Source: Verrucomicrobiaceae bacterium (GTDB taxonomy: Bacteria; Verrucomicrobiota; Verrucomicrobiae; Verrucomicrobiales; Akkermansiaceae). Taken from it: DNA of 16,714 nucleotides. Position 1 is the first letter of the stretch. Every line of letters starts with the position of its first letter. Below are positions 1-6,157 of the stretch, one piece after another. The stretch covers positions 1 through 16,714 of the forward strand of contig CANBTO010000040.1 in the NCBI GenBank assembly GCA_947372405.1, written 5' to 3'. A program made the position numbers and the translations under genes. The notes under the pieces are model-generated. The model did not search any database, was not told where the DNA came from, and worked only from the letters and a program-made list of their open reading frames with translations.

Positions 1-1727
1 TAAACGACGATGGCCACATGGTCGCGCTCATCGAGTTGATTGACCAGGATGGACATCGACTGCTTGAGCAGCGGCAGTTTGTCCGGGCTCTGCATCGAAC
101 CGGACACGTCGATGAGAAACACCAGGTTCGAGGGCGGGCGTTTGCTGGGATCGATTTCACGTCCCTTGATGGCGATGCGGACCAATTGGTGCTCCGGTGC
201 CCACGGACATGCCGCAAGTGAAGCCCCTACGGCGAAGGCTGCGTCTCCTTTCGGTGGATCGTAATGATAACTGAAAGCATTGATACATTCCTCGATGCGC
301 ACGGCATCCCGCGGGATTTCGCGACCCTCGCGGATCATCCGGCGCACGTTGCCGTAGGAGGCGGTATCGACATCGATCGAAAACGTGGACAGCGGATCGC
401 TGACAGATGTTTTCCATGGCTGGTCGATGAAGGAGCCGTAGCGGTCGCCGGTGGTGGAATCACGGGGTGTTTCTCCTGGGAAAACAAAGCCGCCTCCGAA
501 GTCCGATGTGCCGTTTCTGGTTACAGGTGGCGGGCTGGCATCGTTGACTGAGAAACTTGGAGGCGCGACTCTTGGCCGGGGTTGGCGCGAGGGGTCGGTG
601 TTTTTCGCCAACTGGCTATTCTCTTCTGCGGGTTTGCTGGGCGTAACAGGAGATTCGGTATTCTTGTAAAAGGAATCAGTCCCCCTGTAGATAATGCCTT
701 TTGTCCTAACTGTGGAAGCCAACACTTTGCGCTCTTCTTCAAGATTGTCTTCCAGCTTGCTAAGGGCCTTGTCGTTGTTCGCCAAGCCCATTTCACCGTA
801 TTTGGATGTGATCATCGCCTGTTTGAGTTTCAAATCGATCAAGGCTTTCTGATCGCTCTCGAAATCGCGCTTCGCATCGACGTAGTCCTGGGCGTCAAGT
901 CCGCGCCTGATGGCCCCGTCCCGGGTTTCGTTTTTCATTACGGTTACCATTTTCAGACGATCGTTGCTCATGTCCAACTGGGCTTTGAGGGTGGCCCCTA
1001 GATTGACTACACCCTCGTCGAGTTGTTTTTTCATGTTGCCGATTTGATCGACCATTGCCTTGACAGTGGGATGGTTGTCGGCGAGCCCGTCGCGTTTGAG
1101 CGTTTCCAATTGGCGCTTGGCTTCGAGATACTGGGGATAGAGGTTTTTGATAATGTTGTCCGGGAGTGACAAGCCGCTGGCATAGACCATGAGTTGATCG
1201 CCGTCATACTTCATCAAGCCAAGGATCTGGCTTTCAAGTTGTAGTTTTTCCTCTTCAAGTTGGTGGAAGGTGTCAAGCGCATCCGTTGCGTCCCGACTGC
1301 CGTCTTTTTCGTGAGATGAATCAGTGCCTTTGTAGATGATTCCCTTCGTTCTGACGATCGTCGCCAGCACTTTGCGTCGTTCCTCGACCTTGTCCTCCTG
1401 ATCGCGGATCGCTTTGTTGAGCGCCGACAACTCCTGTGCGGCTTTTGCTTTTTCATCTGTGGCCTGATTGCCATTCGACGCGACAGGCGATTGATCCTGT
1501 CCCTGCATCTGCCACCAGATGGTGGCTCCGGCCGCCAGCGTGATCGCTGCGGCGATGGCAATGCGGGCGGACAGCCTGCCAGCCGGACGTTTTGTTAGAA
1601 CGGGTGTGCCGGCATCGACGGCGGCTTCGATCTGTTGTAGAAAGGCGTCGTCCGGTCCATGGTTCTGTTCGTGGAGAAGTTCGTCGAGCAGGCGGTTTTC
1701 GGGAGATGATGGGAAATTCGGGTTCAT
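1..1727 (-). CDS. Membrane-anchored von Willebrand factor A (YfbK-type) protein with coiled coil, C-terminus cut by window edge
   Basis: 575 codons are visible, open through the left edge. Seen: a cytoplasm-like N-terminus (residues 1-50), one hydrophobic segment (about 52-72), a charged coiled-coil region (about 95-350) with a duplicated motif at 115-137 and 330-352, a Pro/Ser/Asn-rich linker (355-425), then the conserved pre-VWA block around 445-490 (DPLSTFSIDVDTASYGNVRR) and the start of a VWA domain with the MIDAS motif DVSGS at 540-544. The pre-VWA block matches the family of E. coli YfbK, whose members continue with the rest of the VWA domain and a DUF3520 tail; those parts lie outside the window. 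The part after the membrane segment is probably periplasmic. The ATG at 1727 lies 20 bases after the sigma-factor stop, so the two are probably co-transcribed. Ligand and function are unknown. A role as membrane partner or anti-sigma of the neighbouring sigma factor is inference. Confidence 0.9.
   Translation of the reverse strand, partial: MNPNFPSSPENRLLDELLHEQNHGPDDAFLQQIEAAVDAGTPVLTKRPAGRLSARIAIAAAITLAAGATIWWQMQGQDQSPVASNGNQATDEKAKAAQELSALNKAIRDQEDKVEERRKVLATIVRTKGIIYKGTDSSHEKDGSRDATDALDTFHQLEEEKLQLESQILGLMKYDGDQLMVYASGLSLPDNIIKNLYPQYLEAKRQLETLKRDGLADNHPTVKAMVDQIGNMKKQLDEGVVNLGATLKAQLDMSNDRLKMVTVMKNETRDGAIRRGLDAQDYVDAKRDFESDQKALIDLKLKQAMITSKYGEMGLANNDKALSKLEDNLEEERKVLASTVRTKGIIYRGTDSFYKNTESPVTPSKPAEENSQLAKNTDPSRQPRPRVAPPSFSVNDASPPPVTRNGTSDFGGGFVFPGETPRDSTTGDRYGSFIDQPWKTSVSDPLSTFSIDVDTASYGNVRRMIREGREIPRDAVRIEECINAFSYHYDPPKGDAAFAVGASLAACPWAPEHQLVRIAIKGREIDPSKRPPSNLVFLIDVSGSMQSPDKLPLLKQSMSILVNQLDERDHVAIVV
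672..740 (-). repeat. Internal motif duplication in the VWA protein, copy 2
   Basis: Codes residues 330-352, the second copy of the VRTKGIIY.GTDS motif. It is followed directly by the low-complexity linker that leads to the VWA part. The protein is more conserved than the DNA, which suggests an old duplication kept by selection. Confidence 0.85.
1317..1385 (-). repeat. Internal motif duplication in the VWA protein, copy 1
   Basis: Codes residues 115-137 of the VWA protein, with the pattern EExRKVLAxxVRTKGIIYxGTDS. It matches copy 2 (672..740) at 19 of 23 residues, while the DNA has diverged mainly at third positions. The two copies lie 215 residues apart, at either end of the coiled-coil region. 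Confidence 0.85.
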
Positions 1728-1747
1728 GATGGGAAAGTGGTTGGGGT

Positions 1748-2284
1748 TCAGTTGTGGGATTCAAGGCAGAGGCGCAGCGCGGCACGGGCGCGTTCGAGTC
1801 GTTTCCGGAAAGTGGCGGAGGCGATGCCGAGCGATGCCGCGGCTCCTTCGCCATCGCGGTTTTCATCGTAGTAGGCATTGACCGCCTCAGAGAGGGTCTC
1901 GGGGAGTTTCGAGCGGCAATCGGCCAGGCGCTCCAGCAATCCGGCCTCGCCGGCACCCGCGCTCCAGGAGCGCACGGCTTCCTCGAGTTGCGCCAGTTCC
2001 GGTTCCTCCAGCGAAACCTCGCGGCGGTGTTTCCGGCAATCCTCACGCCACTTGTTGCGGACGATTCCCCGCAGCCAGGAGCCGAAGTCGCGTGTGACAT
2101 CGAAGCGCCCGATCGTCTGCCACGCCGCCACGAAGGCATCCTGCACCAGTTCGCGGGCCCGCTCCGGGTGCCCTGCCAGGACACGGGCGTAGGCTAGCAG
2201 CGGCTGATGGTGATCGCGGATCAGTTCGGAAAATCGGGAGCGGTCCATGTCGGGTGGAGGATAGGCGATGGCGAGAGGTTTCAT
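1748..2284 (-). CDS. ECF-type (sigma-70 family) RNA polymerase sigma factor
   Basis: A 178-residue protein of usual ECF sigma size. Region 2 covers about residues 18-86 and holds the core-binding and -10 recognition helices (LVQDAFVAAWQ, then FGSWLRGIVRNKWRED). Region 4 covers about 125-172 and ends in a helix-turn-helix (AAASLGIASATFRKRLERAR). No region 1 or 3 is present. The ATG at 2284 gives MKPLAIAYPPPDMDRS; an in-frame ATG 12 codons later (2248) would still leave region 2 whole, so the start is uncertain. The sequence before 2284 (GTGAAAG) is only a poor ribosome site. The next gene is the VWA protein, 20 bases downstream, and a divergent exported protein lies 100 bases upstream. These are the likely partner and a possible target. 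ECF factors are normally held by an anti-sigma factor, and no classical anti-sigma gene is seen here. Confidence 0.93.
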   Translation of the reverse strand: MKPLAIAYPPPDMDRSRFSELIRDHHQPLLAYARVLAGHPERARELVQDAFVAAWQTIGRFDVTRDFGSWLRGIVRNKWREDCRKHRREVSLEEPELAQLEEAVRSWSAGAGEAGLLERLADCRSKLPETLSEAVNAYYDENRDGEGAAASLGIASATFRKRLERARAALRLCLESHN

Positions 2285-2384
2285 GGTCTTTCACCATCTA
2301 TTGACCCGAGCATGGCCGATTGTGACATCGGCTTGAATCTTTTTTCAGATAAGCACGCTGTGAATTCTTCGCTTTCTCCCGCGC
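2285..2384. promoter_or_regulatory. Divergent intergenic region between sigma factor and exported protein
   Basis: 100 bases separate the two divergent starts, so promoters for both must lie here or just outside. On the plus strand a TTGACC occurs at 2301-2306, but no convincing -10 lies 16-18 bases after it. A dyad is present at 2315-2332. Nothing matches a known ECF promoter well enough to name. Confidence 0.4.
2315..2332. promoter_or_regulatory. Inverted repeat GCCGAT-N6-ATCGGC, possible operator
   Basis: Perfect 6-base arms with a 6-base spacer (TGTGAC), placed near the middle of the divergent intergenic region. The position fits a binding site for a dimeric regulator, but arms this short can also occur by chance. 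Confidence 0.25.
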
Positions 2385-4319
2385 GTGGATGGGTTATGGG
2401 TTTTCACAGTGAAACTGTTATCCGCTCTGCTCGCCATGGCCGTCTCCGCATCCGCTGTGCCGAGCGACCCTGGCGAGACCGCCATTCATTTCCTGGAAAA
2501 AGTCCGCAGCAAGAACCTGAACCTGCAACCTGGCGGAGATACCGCCCTGGCCCCGCAGACCAGCGAGCAGAAGAGAAAGGAAATCGCCAGTCGCCTCGAG
2601 CGCATGGCCCGTGACTTGGGCGACGATCCGCTGGAAGTCGGCCCGGTGAAACTCGACGACGACCTGGCCGCGGTGCTCGTCAGGAAAATCGGCGGCTTCG
2701 ATCCCGGTCGGCTGCAGATTTTCCCAGTCGCGCTGGTTAGACGGGGGGCTGACTGGGCCGCGGCTCCGGTCCCGGCCTCGTACGAAAACTCAGGCCTTAG
2801 CTATGCGGATGCCATCCGCAAGCGTCTCGAATCCCTGCAGGACTGGATGTTGCGCGAACAGGTCGTCGATCTGGAAAATCTCCGGGATCAGTCCGCGGAA
2901 CGCCTGCGCCGGAAGATCGAGCAAAGCCTGCCTGCCAGTGAACTCGCCAAACTCGATCCACCAAAAGCCGTCGAGCGCTTCTTCGAGGCCTGCAGTAGAA
3001 AACAGGTTCCGGAAATCCTCGGATTGTTAGGCGGGCTGTCCCGAACCCTGCCGGAAGACTGGCCGGAACGGGTCAGATCCGCCGAATCCGCGCTGACTTC
3101 TGGCGAAGTTTCCCGCCTGTGGCGCGCCATGGCAGCTCCGGAGGTTCTCCGCGTCCCGGTGTTTCAGGAGGAAGACGGGGACACGGCCCAGGTTTCCATC
3201 GCCTACCTCGATCCCGCCGGAAACCCGCCGAAAACCGCCAACCCGAAGGTGGAGATTTTAAACCTCAATCTCTCCAAAACGGTGGAAGGTCATTGGAGAA
3301 TCGATCCTCCTCAAGACTCCCCAACCGAAGCGAATGGCGCCCCCGATCTAGAGCAGGATTCCGGCCTACTTGACATGTTTCCGTCAAAATTGGCGCTGAA
3401 ATACCCGTCCGCCGCCAAGGAAAGCGCCTCCCTGGCGCGGGACGCGCTGATCGCCGCTTTCGGGAATCCCGATCCAGCCTTTTGGGCTTGCTTGGTCCAA
3501 GCCTCAGGAGATCCACCGGAAATCCGACGCGCCATCGCCATGGGTGCCCGGACATGGTGGGAAGTGGCGGATCCAGCATCGGAAAAACGGGTTTTTCCCA
3601 TGGCTTTCACTGAGAACGGTGATCACGCCGTGGTGGCTTGCCAGTTTTTCGACGCAAGGAGCCCGGATCATCTCGACCTCAAGTTCCTGTTTTTCAGCAA
3701 AAGTCATGCGGGATGGCTGTGGAATCCCGCGCCCTCTGAAGAAATCATCAAATCCTTCACCGGCTGGACCAGCAGTCAGATCAGCGTGGTCGAGGCAGGA
3801 TGGATGGAAAAGATCCTGTCCGAATGCGCCAGAATCGAACAAATCCCCGCCGATAATCCGCCCGCCCCCGATCAAGCCCGTGATCTGGTCGAACGCTGGC
3901 TTAAGGCCACTCGGAGCGGCGACGTCGCCGCAGCCTTGCGGCTGACCGCAAGACTTGCCAACGCTGACAGCGGTCCAACACTTATTCGCAACCTCGGCTA
4001 TGAGATCAGCGGGGCGCACAGGAGCAAGCGGCCACCATCCATCACCGGCCTGCAAAGCGGAGGCGCATGGACTGCCGTTGGTGTCAAAACCCACCCGGAA
4101 GGCAAACCCGGTTTTCCTCTCTATCCCGTAGTCTCCACTCCATTGGGACCACGCATTCTTCTCGAAATAGACCTCATCGCCTCGGATAACCGCAGCCGGG
4201 ACTTCCTGAATAAAACCGCCTTGGACCGGCTCCGAAAAATCAACGATCAAGCGGCAGCCGATCTCTCCAGGCTCCTCACGGATCACCAGACTGCTGTCGC
4301 CAAGCTGAAAGATCCTTGA
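2385..4319 (+). CDS. Exported protein of unknown function with repeated domains
   Basis: 644 residues from the ATG at 2385. The first 24 residues hold a signal peptide (VKLLSALLAMAVSASA, then VPSD). The GTG at 2409 gives a more typical signal peptide (basic residue at position 2) and may be the true start. No catalytic motif is recognised. The protein seems to be made of about four similar units starting near residues 31, 192, 342 and 495. Each begins with an amphipathic helix of the kind AVERFFEACSRKQVPEILGLL or ARDLVERWLKATRSGDVAAALRL, and at least units 2 and 3 end in a strand with a Trp near a Pro (GHWRIDPP, AGWLWNPAP). That pattern recalls small helix-plus-sheet folds such as NTF2/SnoaL-like domains, but this is a guess. 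It is divergent from the sigma factor and could be under its control. A periplasmic location is likely. Confidence 0.85.
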   Translation: MDGLWVFTVKLLSALLAMAVSASAVPSDPGETAIHFLEKVRSKNLNLQPGGDTALAPQTSEQKRKEIASRLERMARDLGDDPLEVGPVKLDDDLAAVLVRKIGGFDPGRLQIFPVALVRRGADWAAAPVPASYENSGLSYADAIRKRLESLQDWMLREQVVDLENLRDQSAERLRRKIEQSLPASELAKLDPPKAVERFFEACSRKQVPEILGLLGGLSRTLPEDWPERVRSAESALTSGEVSRLWRAMAAPEVLRVPVFQEEDGDTAQVSIAYLDPAGNPPKTANPKVEILNLNLSKTVEGHWRIDPPQDSPTEANGAPDLEQDSGLLDMFPSKLALKYPSAAKESASLARDALIAAFGNPDPAFWACLVQASGDPPEIRRAIAMGARTWWEVADPASEKRVFPMAFTENGDHAVVACQFFDARSPDHLDLKFLFFSKSHAGWLWNPAPSEEIIKSFTGWTSSQISVVEAGWMEKILSECARIEQIPADNPPAPDQARDLVERWLKATRSGDVAAALRLTARLANADSGPTLIRNLGYEISGAHRSKRPPSITGLQSGGAWTAVGVKTHPEGKPGFPLYPVVSTPLGPRILLEIDLIASDNRSRDFLNKTALDRLRKINDQAAADLSRLLTDHQTAVAKLKDP

Positions 4320-4480
4320 GGCTCGATCATCATCGGTCGTGACTCAAATAACTCCGCCATTTGGCTCGGATTGTAATTTTTTTGGTTTCCGTAGCCGCAA
4401 ATGGGAGCTTGTTTTTAAAAAAACCTATTGTCTTTCTCTGATTTTTAGTGTTTTTTAGCAATCAACACCAGCCAGCCAAA
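4320..4480 (+). other. AT-rich intergenic region, 161 bases
   Basis: Clearly richer in A/T than its surroundings, with T runs near 4376 and 4411-4421. A weak imperfect hairpin (CCGCCA ... TGGCTCGG, near 4354-4369) is followed after a few bases by a T run and may end the upstream gene. A promoter for the prepilin is expected here, but no clear -35/-10 pair was found. Confidence 0.35.
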
Positions 4481-4936
4481 ATGAAACTTACATCGCCAAT
4501 ACGGCGTTCCTGCCCGACCGGGGTCCCACGTCCGAATGGACGGCCCGGTCTGCCTGGGATGACGTTAATCGAACTGACCGTGGTCATTTCGCTCATTATT
4601 CTCCTGATCTCCATTCTTTTCTTTGGAGCCAGGGCATGGAAACGGGGCTCCGACCGAGCACTGTGCATCATTCACATCCAAGCCGTCCAGAAGGGTGTTC
4701 GCGCCTATTCGAATCTCTATGGCTTTTCCCCGGGCCAGAACGCTCCGGGCCTGCAATCCCAGGTGATCGGGCTCGGAAGATTCGTGGAAACCCTGCCCGG
4801 ATGTCCCGCCAGCGGCAACTACGCGTTCGGTCAAACCTACGGAATTGATACGATCCCACCCATCGGCACGCTGTATATGGAATGCTCGCTGGCCAGCAGT
4901 GACAAGCACGAGCCCGATAGTTTTTCGGATTGGTGA
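4481..4936 (+). CDS. Type II secretion/type IV pilus-like prepilin (pseudopilin)
   Basis: 151 residues from the ATG at 4481; a GTG at 4448 in the same frame would only add a non-typical extension. The leader is long (26 residues, rich in Pro, Gly and Arg) and ends at the prepilin peptidase site G26|MTLIE, with the conserved Glu at mature position 5. A hydrophobic helix follows (LTVVISLIILLISILFFGA). The rest resembles a small GspG/PulG-like globular part with a Gly/Pro-rich end (GIDTIPPIGTLYMEC). The cleaved protein would sit in the inner membrane and join a pseudopilus. No secretion or pilus genes are nearby, so the peptidase and assembly machinery must be elsewhere. Isolated prepilins like this are common in Verrucomicrobiota and Planctomycetota genomes. 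The specific role is unknown. Confidence 0.9.
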   Translation: MKLTSPIRRSCPTGVPRPNGRPGLPGMTLIELTVVISLIILLISILFFGARAWKRGSDRALCIIHIQAVQKGVRAYSNLYGFSPGQNAPGLQSQVIGLGRFVETLPGCPASGNYAFGQTYGIDTIPPIGTLYMECSLASSDKHEPDSFSDW

Positions 4937-5071
4937 AACCGCGGCGATTACGTGATTGCGTTAGTGCGGAGCGGCCGAATTTGAGCTAGGTTCAAACACA
5001 TCGATTTTCCAGCCCATTCCGCGGTTTCTGAGGCCCGGAATCCAGGGCTCCCCCCAGTACATTGTGTGTGA

Positions 5072-5107
5072 CTGCCCCGATCACCCCCCCATAAGTGATC
5101 GGGGCAG
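5072..5107. terminator. Perfect 13-bp hairpin between convergent genes, possible bidirectional terminator
   Basis: The arms CTGCCCCGATCAC (5072-5084) and GTGATCGGGGCAG (5095-5107) are exactly complementary around a 10-base loop. It lies between the stop of the prepilin gene (4936) and the stop of the convergent rluE gene (5143). There is no T tract on either strand, so it is not a standard intrinsic terminator. Confidence 0.55.
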
Positions 5108-5142
5108 AAGGAGGGAACCCGCTACTGTTTGAGCAACTGCCG

Positions 5143-5712
5143 CTATTTGCGCCAGATCTCCCGGATTTCTCCGGCTTGCAGACTTCTTGAAGTTCCAGTT
5201 GGCAACCCTTCGAGCTTCAATCCGCCGATCGCCACGCGGATCAGACGCAGCGTCGGATAGCCCACGGCCGCCGTCATTCTTCGGACCTGGCGGTTTTTTC
5301 CTTCGGTGAGCGTGAGTTCCAGCCAGCTCGTGGGTATCGCCTGCCTGAAGCGCACCGGCGGATCGCGTGGCGGCACCTCCGGCTGCGGATCAGGCATTCT
5401 CGCCCGACAGGGCCTTGTCCGGTATCCTTGGATCTCAATGCCTCCGCGTTCCAGTTCCATAATGGACTCACGGGTTGGAATCCCCTCCAACTGCGCCAAA
5501 TAGGTCCGGGGATGGCCGGCCTTGGGATCCAGCAGGCGGTTGTTGAAACCGGGTTCGTCGCTCAGAAGCAACAGTCCTTCCGAATCCATGTCCAGCCTGC
5601 CCACCGGATAGACGCCGGCTGGAAAACCGAATTCCGCAAGCGTCCGCTGGCCCGGTTGATCGGGAGTGAACTGGCACAACACGCCATAGGGCTTGTGGAA
5701 GGCGATGACCAT
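5143..5712 (-). CDS. rluE: 23S rRNA pseudouridine synthase, RluE/RsuA family
   Basis: 189 residues from the ATG at 5712 (MVIAFHKPYGVLCQF). The reading frame extends upstream to 5775, but that part overlaps the end of the DUF486 gene, and the HKPYGVL start is the usual family N-terminus. The catalytic motif GRLDMDSEGLLLLSD is at 38-52 with the nucleophilic Asp41. The C-terminal family motif EGKNRQVRRM is at 137-146. There is no S4 domain, which fits RluE (U2457 of E. coli 23S rRNA) better than RsuA or RluB. The exact target base is inferred from family only. It starts 7 bases after the DUF486 stop and has no ribosome-binding sequence of its own, so the two genes are probably one transcript. 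Confidence 0.9.
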   Translation of the reverse strand: MVIAFHKPYGVLCQFTPDQPGQRTLAEFGFPAGVYPVGRLDMDSEGLLLLSDEPGFNNRLLDPKAGHPRTYLAQLEGIPTRESIMELERGGIEIQGYRTRPCRARMPDPQPEVPPRDPPVRFRQAIPTSWLELTLTEGKNRQVRRMTAAVGYPTLRLIRVAIGGLKLEGLPTGTSRSLQAGEIREIWRK

Positions 5713-5719
5713 GGGCTGG

Positions 5720-6058
5720 TTATTTGCGGAAGATGAAAAACACCGCGCCCGCCAGACAAAGGGCGGCTCCCGCATAGTTCCATGTGACTTTCTCCTTCAT
5801 GAAAAACACCGCGAACGGCAGGAACACGGTGAGTGTGATGACCTCCTGAATGATCTTGAGCTGAGGCAGGGTGAAGACAGTGGAGCCGATCCGGTTCGCC
5901 GGTACCTGGAGCATATATTCGAAAAATGCGATTCCCCATGAGATGAGCGCTGCGATGAACCAGGTTTTGTCCTTCAGATCCTTCAGATGGGCATACCACG
6001 CGAAGGTCATGAAAACATTCGAGAGTGCGAGCAACACCACGGTTTTGAAGCCTGTCAT
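5720..6058 (-). CDS. DUF486 family small membrane protein (DMT-like)
   Basis: 112 residues with four hydrophobic segments (about 5-22, 33-50, 68-87, 93-110). The sequence closely fits the DUF486 family (Pfam PF04342), with its hallmark blocks SNVFMTFAWYAHL, SWGIAFFEYMLQVPANRIG and QEVITLTVF. The family resembles one half of a drug/metabolite transporter, but its substrate is unknown. A -35/-10 pair ends only 6 bases before the ATG. It is the first gene of a probable two-gene unit with rluE. There is no obvious functional link between them. Confidence 0.93.
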   Translation of the reverse strand: MTGFKTVVLLALSNVFMTFAWYAHLKDLKDKTWFIAALISWGIAFFEYMLQVPANRIGSTVFTLPQLKIIQEVITLTVFLPFAVFFMKEKVTWNYAGAALCLAGAVFFIFRK

Positions 6059-6064
6059 GGACGG

Positions 6065-6093
6065 GCGATAATCGCTCCCCGCCGCCGGAGCAA
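6065..6093 (-). promoter_or_regulatory. Predicted sigma-70 promoter of the DUF486-rluE unit
   Basis: Read on the minus strand: TTGCTC (6093-6088), 17-base spacer, TATCGC (6070-6065), then 6 bases to the ATG at 6058. Transcription would begin at or next to the start codon. Confidence 0.5.
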
Positions 6094-6157
6094 GAACTCA
6101 TGTCCGCCCGCTGAGGAAACAGCCCTACCACGGGTTACAGGAACGGTTGAGTGTCTG

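Noticed and set aside
264..1001. Plus-strand open frames at the left end
   Set aside because: The minus strand is one uninterrupted frame from 1727 to the left edge with a clear VWA domain, so the plus-strand frames are shadows.
1453..2184. Minus-strand open frame of 243 codons overlapping the sigma factor and the VWA protein
   Set aside because: It is rich in Arg, Ser and Pro, as expected from a shifted frame of GC-rich DNA, and both real genes show clear domains in other frames.
3504..4286. Minus-strand open frame of 260 codons
   Set aside because: It is antisense to the exported 644-residue protein, which has a signal peptide and coherent composition; the antisense product has no recognisable motif.
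5713..5775. Upstream start for the pseudouridine synthase, adding 21 residues
   Set aside because: The extra part overlaps the end of the DUF486 gene, and the family normally begins near the HKPYGVL motif.
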